DNA of 64,000 bases from Alteribacillus sp. YIM 98480 (GCF_009765375.1 NZ_VTOK01000009.1:62001-126000), one strand, 5' to 3'; counted from the stretch's first letter, positions 33,036 through 43,512 are shown. Notes: a model not told the origin generated them from the letters alone. A program made the numbers and translations.

Positions 33036-34481
33036 TCAAACAGAAGCAATTTTTTGCTGCTCCCCTTCTTCTGTTTCTTGCTCCATAGCTTCTTCTTCTG
33101 GCTCTTCTAAGAAAAATGTGCAAATTAAGCATACAATTGCTGAGCAGCCAATTACTAAAAAGAAGATAGTAGGATTAACAAAACTTAATACAGTCAAGAA
33201 AATAACTGAACCGACGTTTCCATATGCGCCGACCATTCCTGAAACCTGTCCTGTTACTCGTTTTTTAACTAACGGCACCATTGCATACACGGCCCCTTCC
33301 CCAGCTTGTACGAAGAAAGAGCAGCACATAGTTAAAGCTACAGCTAACCACAGCGGCCAAGTCGAACCAATTAATGCCATTCCCATGTACCCTAGTGCCA
33401 ATCCTACCATTAATATAATTAATGTTTTCTTACGGCCAAATTTATCACTAAACCAGCCGCCGCTAGGACGTGACATTAAATTCATAAATGCAAAACTTCC
33501 TGCAATAAGACCAGCTTGAGCAACTCCCAAAGCAAATGTTTCTTCAAAAAACTGCGGTAACATAGACACTACGGCAAGCTCTGATCCAAAGGTACAAAAA
33601 TAAGCAAAGTTCAGAATCGCCACTTGTTTAAATGAATATTTGTCCTTTTCAGGGACTCCTTCTCTTAAGTGATCTTTATTAACATTCCAAATTTTATAAA
33701 TATTGAAAATGAAAAGAAATATTAATGTTAAGAATATAAGTATAGATACCGTTGAACTTATAAAATCCAAGTCCTCGAGCCTGTAGGTTTGAAAAGCAAG
33801 AATACCAAATACCGGCAAACTCATCAGCATCAAACCAACCATATCTTTGTAACTGGTCACCTCTAATGCACCGCTTTTCTTCGGACGTTTGTAAGTCACA
33901 CCTTCAGGAGTATCTTTAACCACACGCATAAAGATAATACCATAAATAAGAGCAATAATACCGGTTAAAGCAACAGCATAACGCCATCCATCTTCTCCGC
34001 CAAAGATTACAGCAAGTGTTGGCAGCGTCATCGCTGCAGCTGCAGAACCGAAGTTCCCCCAGCCGCCATAGACACCTTCAGCAAAACCAACCCGCTGAGG
34101 AGGAAACCATTCTGCTACTAAGCGAATCCCAACAACAAAACCAGCACCAATCATAGCTAAAAACATTCTAGAAATCATTAATTGTGTAAAAGAATTCGAT
34201 AAAGCAAATGTAAAACATGGAATACTTAATAGGATAAGAAGCCAGGAATACACTCTACGAGGTCCGAAACGGTCGACAAGCATTCCTATGAGCACTCGAG
34301 CAGGAATGGTTAAGGTAACATTGGCAACTGCTAATAATGCAACTTCATCCTTGGACAGTCCAAATACTTCCGTCAATGTTGTCATAAATGGAGCCATATT
34401 GAACCAAACGACAAAAGAGATGAAAAAGGCTAAAGTGGTGAATCCTAGTACTTTCACATTCCCCTTATATGGAGACTGCAT
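33036..34481 (-). CDS. narK: NarK-family nitrate/nitrite transporter (MFS)
   Basis: 481 residues, 12 predicted membrane helices. The nitrate signature segments are present: YGGWGNFGSAAAA after helix 4 and GMVGAYGNVGSV near helix 10-11, together with the MFS loop DRFGPRR. It probably exchanges or imports nitrate or nitrite. The longest frame starts at 34517 without a ribosome site; GCAGGAGG lies 8 nt before the ATG at 34481. No nitrate or nitrite reductase gene is present in the window. Gene name given by family only. Confidence 0.82.
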   Translation of the reverse strand: MQSPYKGNVKVLGFTTLAFFISFVVWFNMAPFMTTLTEVFGLSKDEVALLAVANVTLTIPARVLIGMLVDRFGPRRVYSWLLILLSIPCFTFALSNSFTQLMISRMFLAMIGAGFVVGIRLVAEWFPPQRVGFAEGVYGGWGNFGSAAAAMTLPTLAVIFGGEDGWRYAVALTGIIALIYGIIFMRVVKDTPEGVTYKRPKKSGALEVTSYKDMVGLMLMSLPVFGILAFQTYRLEDLDFISSTVSILIFLTLIFLFIFNIYKIWNVNKDHLREGVPEKDKYSFKQVAILNFAYFCTFGSELAVVSMLPQFFEETFALGVAQAGLIAGSFAFMNLMSRPSGGWFSDKFGRKKTLIILMVGLALGYMGMALIGSTWPLWLAVALTMCCSFFVQAGEGAVYAMVPLVKKRVTGQVSGMVGAYGNVGSVIFLTVLSFVNPTIFFLVIGCSAIVCLICTFFLEEPEEEAMEQETEEGEQQKIASV

Positions 34482-34722
34482 TCTATCTACCTCCTGCTTT
34501 TGTTCTACAGTTTTCATTATTAGATAATATGTATTTCACATCCATTATTTGGTCAGGTATGCTAACAATAAATATTATAATTTCATTGTTACGTCCTAAA
34601 AAAACACCTGAGGTCGGGACCGGTATAGAGCCTTTTTGACAGAACTATTTTTATTCGGAACTTGATTATTCAAATGGGAAGTGAAACTAGCATTTGAAAA
34701 ATTGCCGCCGAGCCCATACCAC

Positions 34723-34768
34723 AAATAGCTCCTTTATATCGTCCTTGCCCGATATAAAGGAGCTATTT
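34723..34768 (+). repeat. Perfect 19-bp inverted repeat
   Basis: AAATAGCTCCTTTATATCG and its exact complement are separated by 8 nt. The 3' arm carries AAAGGAG, placed as a ribosome site for the ATG at 34769, so the hairpin would mask it. This may be a remnant of an insertion-sequence end or a protective leader hairpin. Confidence 0.75.
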
Positions 34769-34834
34769 ATGAATTCTATTTTTATTGAAAAGGGATTGAA
34801 TCCATTTTCCACTTACCAACTATTAGGAAATTAA
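34769..34834 (+). pseudogene. 21-codon reading frame behind the masked ribosome site
   Basis: ATG to TAA encodes MNSIFIEKGLNPF plus eight more residues. The N-terminus is reminiscent of an insertion-sequence transposase start, which I cannot verify. No continuation is found downstream in another frame. Treated as a probable truncated remnant. Confidence 0.3.
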
Positions 34835-34950
34835 CTTATAACAAGGTACTTCCTGTACGCTGACTCCCATTGTTCTATCAGACATTTCAAGAAAGTCTTG
34901 GAATTGTGTGATAACAAAATTCCAGCTGCAAATTATTGTCCAGCCCTGTA

Positions 34951-35523
34951 TTAGATTGGCGGATTGGAATGACATTGGCGGCATACTGGATAGTAGGAGT
35001 CATGTCCACCAATTTGAATTTGTTCACCTGTATAAATAGGGTTTGCATTCTCATCTACTCGCAAGTTCATAATGGCTTTCTTTGCACAAAACCAACATAT
35101 TGTTTTCATTTCTTCAATTTTATCAGCGTAAAGCAAAAAATATTTACTGCCTTCAAATAATTCATTTTGAAAGTCATTTTTAAGACCAAACCCCATGACT
35201 GGAATATCCAGCTCATCCACAATTTGTGCAAACTGTAGAACATGTTCTTTATTTAAGAATTGAACTTCATCTACCAGGACACAAAATGGCCGAGTCTCGC
35301 AATTTTTAACTGCTTTAAAAACATTTGTTTCTTCAAAGATAGGAAGCGCTTTTCTTTTAAAACCTATCCTGCTCGAGACATAACCGACCTCATCTCTATT
35401 ATCCAATCCAGAAGTAAAGATGAGGACTGGTTTTTCTTGTTCCTCATAATTATGAGCTACCTTTAAAATTTCGATTGATTTTCCGCTATTCATTGCTCCA
35501 TATTTAAAAAATAGCTGTGCCAC
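34951..35523 (-). CDS. tdk: Thymidine kinase
   Basis: Salvages thymidine to dTMP. 190 residues: P-loop GAMNSGKS (about 9-16), the DEVQFL Walker B, and a C-terminal zinc site CWFC...CRQCH. GTG start with AAGGAG 8 nt upstream. Position next to rpmE and rho matches B. subtilis. Confidence 0.95.
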   Translation of the reverse strand: MAQLFFKYGAMNSGKSIEILKVAHNYEEQEKPVLIFTSGLDNRDEVGYVSSRIGFKRKALPIFEETNVFKAVKNCETRPFCVLVDEVQFLNKEHVLQFAQIVDELDIPVMGFGLKNDFQNELFEGSKYFLLYADKIEEMKTICWFCAKKAIMNLRVDENANPIYTGEQIQIGGHDSYYPVCRQCHSNPPI

Positions 35524-35685
35524 AAACTTCTCTCCTTAGTCCTTCGCTACCCTGCACAAACTTTTGCTCGTATATTATTAATGTTTAGATTGTTAATATT
35601 GAACCGTATCGAACCTATCACAGTTAAAAAACTTTCGCTTGCCGCCATAACAAGATAGCGGAAAACTTAGCTCTTAAAACGAAAC

Positions 35686-35721
35686 AAAAAAAACAGGCAA
35701 GTGGCGTTCCCTTGCCTGTTT
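35686..35721 (-). terminator. rpmE terminator
   Basis: AAACAGGCAAG pairs with CTTGCCTGTTT around an 8-10 nt loop, followed by TTTTTTG on the minus strand. Confidence 0.88.
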
Positions 35722-35734
35722 CAGCCCGCAAGCC

Positions 35735-35980
35735 TTACTTGAGGTTGTATTTCTTTTTGAAACGGTCGATACGTCCGCCTGTATCGGCAAGCTTTTGCTT
35801 TCCAGTATAAAACGGATGAGAATCGGAGCTGATTTCTACTTTAATTAGAGGGTATGTGTTCCCATCTTCCCACTCAATCGTTTCTTCAGAACCTTTTGTA
35901 GAACCGCTCAAAAACTTAAAACCTGTGCTTGTATCCAAAAATACGACTTTTTTGTAATCTGGATGGATTTCTTGTTTCAT
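35735..35980 (-). CDS. rpmE2: 50S ribosomal protein L31, type B
   Basis: 81 residues. No CxxC zinc motif: this is the zinc-independent (C-minus) L31 form, longer than the type A protein. In B. subtilis the locus beside rho carries the zinc-binding RpmE, and the C-minus paralogue YtiA is elsewhere under Zur control; here the C-minus form occupies the rho locus. ATG with GGAAGGAG. A structured leader precedes it. Confidence 0.94.
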   Translation of the reverse strand: MKQEIHPDYKKVVFLDTSTGFKFLSGSTKGSEETIEWEDGNTYPLIKVEISSDSHPFYTGKQKLADTGGRIDRFKKKYNLK

Positions 35981-36011
35981 TGAATTTCACTCCTTCCGCC
36001 CTGCTATCTTA

Positions 36012-36053
36012 TGATGATGACATATCTGTGAACACACATCATCACAATATGTC
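36012..36053 (-). promoter_or_regulatory. Structured rpmE leader, pseudoknot-like
   Basis: Two interleaved pairs: TGATGATG (36012-36019) with CATCATCA (36037-36044), and GACATAT (36019-36025) with ATATGTC (36047-36053). The A-B-A'-B' order is that of a pseudoknot or of two alternative folds. Ribosomal leaders for L31 in Firmicutes have been described; whether this is one is not tested. Confidence 0.45.
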
Positions 36054-36145
36054 AGAGTCAATTTCACACATAACGAGATTATAACAAGGAGGAGCGATTT
36101 TTTCAACATACTTCTTTTAAAATTCACATCTCCTTGATGAGCATA

Positions 36146-37423
36146 TTATTTGCGGCCTGCTGCAGATCCTTTTGCTTTGTCTTTTTCCATTTCCTCAAAA
36201 AATTCCTCGTTCGTTTTTGTCTGCTTTAACCTGCGGATGAAGTGGTCCACAAAATCAGGAGAATCGTTCATTGTTTTTCGAATTGCCCACAAGTTTTCTA
36301 AATGATCCTTTGAAACAAGTAATTCTTCTTTTCGAGTACTAGAACGACGAATATCAATTGATGGGAAGATTCTGCGTTCTGCTAAGCGGCGGTCGAGATG
36401 CAGTTCCATATTCCCGGTGCCTTTAAATTCCTCATAAATCACATCATCCATTCGAGACCCAGTATCCACCAGAGCTGTTGCCAGAATGGTTAAACTGCCG
36501 CCTTCTTCAATATTACGAGCAGCGCCGAAAAATCGTTTTGGACGGTGGAAAGCTGCAGGATCAATACCACCTGATAATGTTCGGCCGCTAGGAGGAATAA
36601 CTAGATTATACGCTCTCGCTAAACGAGTGATGCTGTCCATTAGTATAACAACATCCTTTTTATGCTCCACAAGCCTCATCGCTCGCTCTAAAACGAGTTC
36701 TGATACCTTAATGTGATTTTCAGGTAATTCATCAAAAGTGGAGCTTACAATGTCTCCATCGACCGAGCGTTCAATGTCTGTTACTTCTTCTGGGCGTTCA
36801 TCTACAAGCAGTACGATTAATTCTGTTTCGGGATGATTTTCAGTAATGCTGTTTGCCACTTCTTTTAAGAGCGACGTCTTCCCTGCTTTAGGGGGGGCTA
36901 CGATAAGACCGCGCTGTCCAAACCCAACCGGTGTAATTAAGTCAATAAGACGGGCACTGATCCTACCCGGTTTATTTTCCAACGTCATCCGGCTTTCTGG
37001 ATAAAGCGGAGTAAGCGCTGGAAAGTGCGGTCTATCTTTTGAGGTGTCTGGGTCTTCTCCATTTACTGCCTCTACCATCAATAAACCGTGATACCTTTCC
37101 GTATCCTTTGGCGGCCGCACTTTCCCAGATATTTTGTCGCCATTTCTTAAACTGAACCTGCGAATTTGAGAAGCCGAAATATAAATGTCCTCTGAACTCG
37201 GTAAATAATTGATAGGCCTTAAAAACCCATATCCTTCTGTTTGTATGATTTCAAGGACACCTTCCATAAACATTAATCCGTCTTTTTCGGCTTGTCCTTT
37301 TAGTATCGCAAATATTAATTCTCGTTTTGTTAGTTTGCTGTAGTAGGAAACCTTATAGTCTTTCGCCAGCCTATACAGCTCCTTCAGCGTTTTATTTTCT
37401 AATTCTGCTATGTTTACACTCAA
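36146..37423 (-). CDS. rho: Transcription termination factor Rho
   Basis: Hexameric RNA helicase. 425 residues: N-terminal helical Rho-N region ([23 protein letters not shown]), cold-shock-like RNA-binding domain (about 55-125, EGYGFLRP), and the ATPase domain with [12 protein letters not shown] and [13 protein letters not shown]. The start is probably TTG after GGTGAC; homologues begin with a similar SISSLEN segment, which supports it. Confidence 0.96.
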   Translation of the reverse strand: MSVNIAELENKTLKELYRLAKDYKVSYYSKLTKRELIFAILKGQAEKDGLMFMEGVLEIIQTEGYGFLRPINYLPSSEDIYISASQIRRFSLRNGDKISGKVRPPKDTERYHGLLMVEAVNGEDPDTSKDRPHFPALTPLYPESRMTLENKPGRISARLIDLITPVGFGQRGLIVAPPKAGKTSLLKEVANSITENHPETELIVLLVDERPEEVTDIERSVDGDIVSSTFDELPENHIKVSELVLERAMRLVEHKKDVVILMDSITRLARAYNLVIPPSGRTLSGGIDPAAFHRPKRFFGAARNIEEGGSLTILATALVDTGSRMDDVIYEEFKGTGNMELHLDRRLAERRIFPSIDIRRSSTRKEELLVSKDHLENLWAIRKTMNDSPDFVDHFIRRLKQTKTNEEFFEEMEKDKAKGSAAGRK

Positions 37424-37722
37424 AAAATGTCACCACTTTTCTTCTTATTCATCTATCATAAATCCTTTTCATTTTATCTTGAGAGTTCTAATTCGGATGG
37501 GAATGGAGTATTTTACGCTTTATTAGGGAAACGTTCCGTTCAAAGGAGTGGGTTTATGCAGGCCGAATTTACGTTGAACCATTCTGCAGATTTTCGTTTT
37601 TCATTGGGGATAAACACACGATCCGTTTATCTATCTTTTATTCCCGCTTCTTACTCATTTTAAACACGTTTTTTTTGAATGGCAATAGAAAAAGTGAAGT
37701 CCTTCTAAAATATTACTTGAAA

Positions 37723-37880
37723 TAAGAAAAGCGCAAGCGCCTTGCTCACGAGCGAAAAGTCCTGGAGGGTCGGCATATGGAAAGCTGATCTTTGCTTTCC
37801 ATTGACGAACCGAAGGAATCTCGAGCGAGTAGGCGCTTGCGCTAGACATGTAAAACGCCAACTATTTATAATTTCTTACC
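37723..37880 (+). repeat. Dispersed repeat, type A, copy 3
   Basis: Complete copy of 158 bp. In this copy the outer ends pair perfectly over 13 bp (AGCGCAAGCGCCT with AGGCGCTTGCGCT). The core hairpin and TTTCTTACC end are intact. A second, partial element begins 2 bp later. Bases 37424-37722 show no gene. Confidence 0.85.
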
Positions 37881-37881
37881 T

Positions 37882-38052
37882 TTAAGAAAAGCGCAAGCGC
37901 CCTTTTCTAAATGACATTCGGATAAGTTCCTCACGTCCTGTACGTCGACGCTCTCGCCTTTAGCAGAAGTTCCTTTTTCTGGGAGCTCTCGCAAGGTCCG
38001 TGCTAGAAAAACCCGGCTTGCCGCCAAGCCCTATGGCGGAAGGCGTAGTTTG
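37882..38052 (+). repeat. Partial, diverged dispersed repeat
   Basis: Begins with the family start AAGAAAAGCGCAAGCGCC directly after the preceding copy, then diverges (fragments such as TTAGCAGAAGTTCC resemble the type B interior) and lacks the usual GCTAGACAT end. Confidence 0.55.
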
Positions 38053-38099
38053 CTTACACTTTGATCCTTTAAAAAGTTAAACATCCCCGAAAGTATAAA
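38053..38099 (+). repeat. Small palindromic repeat, copy 1
   Basis: CTTACACTTTGATCC-TTTAAAAAGTTAAACAT...AAGTATAA, one of four dispersed copies. It combines an outer pair (TTATACTTT/AAAGTATAA) with an inner one (CTTTGTT/AACAAAG, imperfect here). It touches the glpX terminator. Confidence 0.65.
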
Positions 38100-38100
38100 G

Positions 38101-38138
38101 AAAAAAAGCTGCTCTATGATCACAAAAGCAGCTTTTTC
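38101..38138 (-). terminator. glpX terminator
   Basis: AAAAAGCTGCT pairs perfectly with AGCAGCTTTTT, just downstream of glpX. Confidence 0.88.
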
Positions 38139-38148
38139 TCCGCATCTT

Positions 38149-39117
38149 TTAAGGCTTTATGACAAAATCTGGCTTCTTTTTCACATTATGTTTTCCATCT
38201 ACAAATCGTACAGTTCCCGATTTTGCGCGCATTACAAGTGATTGTGTGGTAGCATTTGCTCCTTTATAATGGACACCTTTCAGCAATTCACCATCCGTAA
38301 CACCGGTTGCTGCAAATATAGCATCATCGCCACCAACCAGGTCTTCCATATGAAGTACACGGGAAACGTCCTCAATCCCCATTTTCTTACAGCGGGCAAG
38401 CTCTTCATCATCTTTTGGAAGAAGTTTTGCTTGCTGTTCCCCGCCCAAACATTTCAAAGCAACAGCGGATAAAACTCCCTCAGGTGCTCCGCCAGAGCCT
38501 ACTAAAATGTCAATCCCAGTCTCTTCAAAAGCAGTATTCATGGCAGCTGCTACGTCACCATCTTGAATGAGTTTTATTCTTGCTCCTGCATCGCGTATGT
38601 CTTGTATTAATTTACTATGGCGATCTCTATTTAATATAGTCACCACCACATCTTCTACATCCTTGCCTTTTGCTTTAGCCACTGCTTTTAAGTTTTCTTC
38701 AACGGGTGCATTGATATCTACTTTACCTACTGCTTGCGGACCAACTGCAATCTTTTCCATGTACATATCTGGCGCGTGCAGCAAGTTGCCATGATCAGCA
38801 ACTGCAATTACTGCCAGGGCATTCCACATCCCATTTGCAACAATGTTAGTTCCTTCGAGAGGATCCACGGCAACATCGACTCTCGGTCCATACCCATTAC
38901 CAAGTTTTTCATCTATGTAGAGCATCGGAGCTTCATCTTTTTCCCCTTCTCCGATGACCACTGTTCCTTTCATAGGTATAGTATCAAAAACATCCCGCAT
39001 CGCACTTGTTGCTGCATCATCTGCTTCTTCTTTTTTTCCTCTGCCCATCCATCGCGCTGAAGACAGAGCAGCTGCCTCTGTTACACGGACAAGTTCCATT
39101 GATAAACTTCTTTCCAT
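38149..39117 (-). CDS. glpX: Fructose-1,6-bisphosphatase, class II
   Basis: Gluconeogenic phosphatase of the GlpX family, 322 residues. The metal-site motifs [11 protein letters not shown] and [13 protein letters not shown] are present, and [12 protein letters not shown] follows. ATG with GGGAGGGG. It lies 22 bp after murAB and was probably cotranscribed with it. Confidence 0.95.
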   Translation of the reverse strand: MERSLSMELVRVTEAAALSSARWMGRGKKEEADDAATSAMRDVFDTIPMKGTVVIGEGEKDEAPMLYIDEKLGNGYGPRVDVAVDPLEGTNIVANGMWNALAVIAVADHGNLLHAPDMYMEKIAVGPQAVGKVDINAPVEENLKAVAKAKGKDVEDVVVTILNRDRHSKLIQDIRDAGARIKLIQDGDVAAAMNTAFEETGIDILVGSGGAPEGVLSAVALKCLGGEQQAKLLPKDDEELARCKKMGIEDVSRVLHMEDLVGGDDAIFAATGVTDGELLKGVHYKGANATTQSLVMRAKSGTVRFVDGKHNVKKKPDFVIKP

Positions 39118-39139
39118 TCCAGTCCCCTCCCATTTTTCT

Positions 39140-40426
39140 TTATGAACTTTTCACTTGTTCAGCTTCTTCTGTGCTAAGCCTTTCTCTCCAAACATTTGCA
39201 CCTAATGCTAACAGTTTTTCTTCTAAGTCTTCGTATCCACGGTCTACGTGTTCCATTCCCGTTATTTCTGTAACTCCTTCTGCGATTAACCCCGCAATAA
39301 TCAGAGCGGCTCCTGCCCGCAGATCACTAGCTTTTACTTTTGCTCCCTGCAAACGCTTTTTACCGTTGATTAATGCAGACCGTCCTTCCACTTTTATTTC
39401 TGCTCCCATGCGGCGGAGTTCATCCACATGTTTAAACCGAGCATTATATATTGTGTCTGTTACTATGCTTGTCCCCTGTGCTTTCGTTAAAAGAACGGTA
39501 ACAGGCTGCTGCAAATCTGTAGCAAACCCTGGATAAACAAGTGTTTTTATATCTATGCTTTTTAACTCTGGAGATGAGCGAATCAAAATCTGGTCATCCC
39601 CTGCTTCAATTCGAACGCCCATTTCCCTTAGTTTTGCTATAAGTGATTCGAGATGATCAGGAATAACATTATCTATGAGAACCTCTTCTCCCATAGCTGC
39701 AGCAGCAATAATGTACGTTCCTGCTTCAATACGGTCGGGAATAATGGAATGAGCACAGCCGCTTAATTCATCGACTCCATCAATACGAATAACGTTCGTT
39801 CCCACACCTTTAATTTTGGCCCCCATACTAGTTAATAAAGTAGCCACATCAATGATTTCCGGTTCTTTAGCTGCATTTTCTATTATGGTGCGGCCTTCTG
39901 CTTTTACTGCTGCCAGCATAATGTTAATCGTTGCACCTACACTTACGACATCTAAATAAATACGTGCTCCTTGAAGCTTATCTGCTCTCAAATAAATGGC
40001 TCCGTGCTCATTGGTTACTTTAGCTCCGAGGGCTTCAAACCCTTTAATATGCTGATCAATTGGTCTCGGACCTAAATTACATCCACCGGGCAGACCGATA
40101 GCTGCTCGTTTAAATTTGCCTAGCATCGCCCCCATCATATAATACGAAGCCCTTAATTTTTTCACTCTTCCATTTGGTAAAGGCATTGGTATGACTTTTT
40201 TTGGATCAATCGTCATACTGCTGCCTTCGTAAAAAACAGAAGCTCCAATGTCTTCTAGCAAAGAGGCTAATGTTTCTACATCAGAAATTTCCGGCAGGTT
40301 ATCAATAGAAACAACAGAATCAGCAAGAATTGCAGCAGGAACTAAAGCTACCGCGCTGTTCTTGGCTCCGCTGATATGTATTTTTCCGTTTAAAGGATGT
40401 CCTCCTTCAACCATCAACTTTTCCAT
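39140..40426 (-). CDS. murAB: UDP-N-acetylglucosamine 1-carboxyvinyltransferase, second paralogue
   Basis: Second MurA (MurZ) enzyme, 428 residues, with Cys116 in [13 protein letters not shown]. The reading frame is open to 40504, but that start is a TTG without a ribosome site and homologues begin MEKL...GG; the ATG at 40426 follows GAGGAAGTG. Neighbours glpX and tal/fba match the B. subtilis murAB locus. Confidence 0.94.
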   Translation of the reverse strand: MEKLMVEGGHPLNGKIHISGAKNSAVALVPAAILADSVVSIDNLPEISDVETLASLLEDIGASVFYEGSSMTIDPKKVIPMPLPNGRVKKLRASYYMMGAMLGKFKRAAIGLPGGCNLGPRPIDQHIKGFEALGAKVTNEHGAIYLRADKLQGARIYLDVVSVGATINIMLAAVKAEGRTIIENAAKEPEIIDVATLLTSMGAKIKGVGTNVIRIDGVDELSGCAHSIIPDRIEAGTYIIAAAAMGEEVLIDNVIPDHLESLIAKLREMGVRIEAGDDQILIRSSPELKSIDIKTLVYPGFATDLQQPVTVLLTKAQGTSIVTDTIYNARFKHVDELRRMGAEIKVEGRSALINGKKRLQGAKVKASDLRAGAALIIAGLIAEGVTEITGMEHVDRGYEDLEEKLLALGANVWRERLSTEEAEQVKSS

Positions 40427-40629
40427 GAGCGATTTCACTTCCTCATTCATAGTCTCGTTGTGATGCTGCTCATCTTTTGTCGGCCGATAAGAAAATATTA
40501 GCAATGTACCTTACTACCAGTACTCTTCCATTTTCTTATCTTTTTTCATTATGGACAACCTCTTGGACGGTTAGACGCACAAGAAGACATCCATCTTGAA
40601 AAAATTTTCTTTTTAGACAAATAGGTTAA

Positions 40630-40656
40630 AAGTCCGACAACCTGCTCTGCCGGACT
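40630..40656 (-). terminator. tal terminator
   Basis: AGTCCG pairs with CGGACT around 14-15 nt in which further pairing is possible. A TTTT run follows on the minus strand. Confidence 0.6.
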
Positions 40657-40668
40657 ATTTTTTCTCTG

Positions 40669-41313
40669 TTAGCGAGAACGATTTTCCCAATCGCTGAGAA
40701 ACTTGTCAATTCCTTGATCTGTCAATGGATGTTGTACTAGTTGGGAGATTACTTTAAACGGCAGTGTCGCAATGTGTGCACCTCGAATAGCTGCTTCTGA
40801 AACATGAAGAGGGTGGCGGATAGAAGCTGCAATAATTTCTGTTTCAATGCCATGCTCGTGGAAAATTTCTGAAATCTCACTGATCAAGTCTAGACCATTG
40901 TGGCCGATGTCATCTAAACGTCCTAAAAATGGAGAAACGTAGGTGGCTCCTGCTCTCGCTGCTAAAAGTGCTTGAACCGAAGAAAAAACAAGCGTCACGT
41001 TAGTTTGAATGTTCTCTTCAGAAAAAACCTTAACCGCTTTCAAACCTTCTGTAGTCATTGGAACTTTTACGGTAACATTAGGTGCTACAGCCGCTAATTC
41101 GCGCCCTTCTGTAATCATACCCTGAGCTTCTGTTGAGATGACTTCAGCACTTACGGAACCTTTTACAATACTTGTAATTTCTTGGAGACGCTCCTTAAAG
41201 TCTACCCCTTCTTTAGCTACTAAGCTTGGGTTTGTTGTAACACCCGACAATATACCTAGTTCATGAGCTTCTTTAATTTGATCTAAACTTGCCGTATCAA
41301 TGAAAAATTTCAT
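40669..41313 (-). CDS. tal: Transaldolase, TalC/MipB-like subfamily
   Basis: 214 residues of the short transaldolase/fructose-6-phosphate aldolase family, with the Schiff-base Lys83 in VTVKVPMT. Non-oxidative pentose phosphate pathway. ATG with GGGAGG. It lies between fba and murAB as in B. subtilis (ywjH). Confidence 0.95.
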   Translation of the reverse strand: MKFFIDTASLDQIKEAHELGILSGVTTNPSLVAKEGVDFKERLQEITSIVKGSVSAEVISTEAQGMITEGRELAAVAPNVTVKVPMTTEGLKAVKVFSEENIQTNVTLVFSSVQALLAARAGATYVSPFLGRLDDIGHNGLDLISEISEIFHEHGIETEIIAASIRHPLHVSEAAIRGAHIATLPFKVISQLVQHPLTDQGIDKFLSDWENRSR

Positions 41314-41353
41314 GATTTGCCTCCCGGTCGTTCAAATTCTTTCTATGGTAAAA

Positions 41354-41416
41354 GGGAAGAGTTAACAGGCATGAAACAGGTTAGTGTCCGTTTACATACT
41401 TATTAACTCTTCTCCC
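41354..41416 (-). terminator. Possible fba terminator or tal leader hairpin
   Basis: AAGAGTTAA (41357-41365) and TTAACTCTT (41403-41411), extended by GGG/CCC with a 2-nt bulge, loop of about 37 nt. A CCCTTTTACC tract follows on the minus strand. It may be a weak terminator between fba and tal. Confidence 0.4.
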
Positions 41417-41440
41417 GATTACAATGCTTCTTTACTCACT

Positions 41441-42304
41441 TTATGCGCGGTTAGAAGAACCAAATTCGCGCATTTTACTTTTAACTGTTTCTTTAATAGC
41501 GTCACGAGCAGGCCCCATATATTTACGAGGATCATAAAGCTCTGGTTTCTCTTCTAATGTTTTACGTACGGCAGCAGCAGAAGAGATTTGGCTTTCTGTA
41601 TTTACATTAATTTTAGCATGGCCGAAGCTTATTGCTTTTTGTACATCCTCTGCCGGAATACCAGTACCTCCATGCAGTACAAGAGGGATACCAACGAGTC
41701 CGTCAATTTCTTTCATACGGTCAAAACCAAGGTTTGGTTCACCCTTGTATGGTCCGTGAACAGAACCAAGTGCAGGTGCAAAGCAGTCTACACCAGTTTG
41801 TGAAACTAGTTCTTTACACTCTGATGGAATCGCATAAGCGGCTTCTGCATCATCAACAATCACGTCGTCTTCCTGTCCGCCAATTCGACCAAGCTCAGCT
41901 TCTACGGATACACCGACAGCGTGAGCTACTTCTACGACACGTTTCGTTAATGCAATATTTTCTTCTAGCGGGTAGTGGGATCCGTCAATCATAACAGATG
42001 TAAAACCTGCATGAATAGCCTCTACACATTTTTCAAAACTAGAACCATGGTCGAGATGAATAGCCACTGGAACTGTTACATTGTAAGCTTCCATGAGAGC
42101 TTCTACCATGGATACTACTGGCTTAAATCCGCCCATGTAACGAGCTGCACCTTCAGAAACACCGCAAATAAGTGGTGATTTTTCTTCTTCCGCTGCTTGC
42201 AGGATTGCTTGAATGAATTCCAAGTTGTTCAAGTTATACTGGCCTATTGCATAATTTTCCGCCTTTGCTTTATCAAGCATTTCTTTCATGGATACTAAAG
42301 GCAT
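41441..42304 (-). CDS. fba: Fructose-bisphosphate aldolase, class II
   Basis: Zinc-dependent glycolytic aldolase, 287 residues. [11 protein letters not shown] carries the catalytic Asp and a zinc histidine; [15 protein letters not shown] and [10 protein letters not shown] follow. ATG with TAAGGAGG. Followed by tal; the region upstream is the 128-bp tandem array. Confidence 0.97.
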   Translation of the reverse strand: MPLVSMKEMLDKAKAENYAIGQYNLNNLEFIQAILQAAEEEKSPLICGVSEGAARYMGGFKPVVSMVEALMEAYNVTVPVAIHLDHGSSFEKCVEAIHAGFTSVMIDGSHYPLEENIALTKRVVEVAHAVGVSVEAELGRIGGQEDDVIVDDAEAAYAIPSECKELVSQTGVDCFAPALGSVHGPYKGEPNLGFDRMKEIDGLVGIPLVLHGGTGIPAEDVQKAISFGHAKINVNTESQISSAAAVRKTLEEKPELYDPRKYMGPARDAIKETVKSKMREFGSSNRA

Positions 42305-42364
42305 AAAAAAATCCTCCTTAAAATTTAGCTTCTAATGGAGCCAGCATTTCTAGAGCGTTTTTGA

Positions 42365-42770
42365 AAAGAATAAGCTTCGAATCTCTTCGTTAACAGCACT
42401 CTCTCAGTCGGTCACGTACTCTTGGACGCTCCCTCCTGCTTTCCCTTGTTTCCTCGACCTTCTCGCTTCTTCTTTTTAAAAAAGCGTTTCGGTTAGGAAT
42501 GCCTTCAAATCTCTTCGGCAACGGCACTCTCTCAGTCGGGCTCGTACTCTTGGACGCTCCCTCCTGCTTTCCCTTGTTTCCTCGACCTTCTTGCTTCTTC
42601 TTTTAAAAAAAGCGTTTCGGTTAGGAATGCCTTCGAATCTCTTCGGCAAGGGGCACTCTCTCAGTCGGGCTCGTACTCTTGGACGCTCCCTCCTACTTTC
42701 CCTTGTTTCCTCGACCTTCTTGCTTCTTCTTTTCAAAAAAGCGCTTCGGGGAGGAACGGCCTCGATTCTC
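42365..42770. repeat. Tandem array, about 128-bp unit, three copies plus a partial
   Basis: Highly similar units; the marker GGACGCTCCC occurs at 42424, 42552 and 42681 (spacing 128 and 129 bp). Each unit includes CACTCTCTCAGTCGG, CCTTGTTTCCTCGACC and AAAAAAGCG. A partial unit ends near 42770. A minus-strand frame runs through part of it with a 43-residue period of basic residues, but the first 128-bp step breaks the frame. Bases 42771-43037 hold nothing else recognised. Confidence 0.85.
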
Positions 42771-43037
42771 TCTAGTCGGCGTACTTTTGTACGAATCCAA
42801 TTCTTTTCCTCGCCATCTCTTACAAAGATGTCAGGAAGCAAGGGGGAGCATCTATCGGGGAAAAGCATGGCCGGTGCGTTTCTACATTTTTAACTTACTC
42901 TTACCAAATTTTATTCATTCGCAGCGGTGAGGAAAGCGCTACTATGTAACAGGGCTCAAGAATGAAGTTCTCCATTAGTTTTCTGCACTTATTATAGCAT
43001 ATCATATTTGAATTTCATCTACCCTGTATGAAATTGT

Positions 43038-43442
43038 TCATTTCCCTCGAAATCTGTTTTTATCCGTTTGCGTTGATGTGATTGACAAAAGAGATTTTAT
43101 CTCTTTTCTAACTTGATCGATATCAAAAGGTTTGGATAAATAAGTAGATGCACCAAGTTCTTTCGCATCATTTATTACATTTAATTCCCCATATGCAGTC
43201 ATTAAAATTATCTCCATATTTGCTGCAAGTTGTCGATTATTTCTTTCCTTTAAAATCTCAATTCCATCCATACCAGGTATTTTCATATCTAATAGCAGCA
43301 AGTCTGGTTTTTCTTTTTCCATTATATCTAAAGCTTGTAATCCATTCGATGCTTGGTGTACCTCATAACCATCTTTTACCAAAACTTCCTTTAACAAAAC
43401 TCTTATTCCATACTGATCATCTACAATGAGAACCTTTTGCAT
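43038..43442 (-). CDS. spo0F: Sporulation response regulator Spo0F
   Basis: Single-domain phosphorelay protein that accepts phosphate from sensor kinases and passes it to Spo0B. 134 residues with Asp8-Asp9, phosphorylation site Asp52 (LLLLDMKIPGMDG), Thr80 and Lys102 (LSKPFD). The QYGIRVLL surface used for partner recognition is conserved. The tail is about ten residues longer than in B. subtilis. ATG with GGAGGGGG; a SigH promoter lies upstream. Confidence 0.95.
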   Translation of the reverse strand: MQKVLIVDDQYGIRVLLKEVLVKDGYEVHQASNGLQALDIMEKEKPDLLLLDMKIPGMDGIEILKERNNRQLAANMEIILMTAYGELNVINDAKELGASTYLSKPFDIDQVRKEIKSLLSITSTQTDKNRFRGK

Positions 43443-43512
43443 GGTTGTCCCCCTCCATTTCTCTCATCACCAGCTGTCGGACAAATTCCGTACAATGCTG
43501 CCCCCTCTACAT

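Noticed and set aside
34518-34560. FNR site upstream of the NarK-like gene
   Set aside because: TGTGAAATACATATTA matches only one half of the FNR palindrome; too weak.
39006-39536. 176-residue plus-strand frame
   Set aside because: Antisense across the glpX-murAB junction, which is covered by two confident genes.
42476-42868. 130-residue minus-strand reading frame rich in Arg and Glu
   Set aside because: It lies in the 128-bp tandem array, has no ribosome site, and the frame is not maintained through all units.
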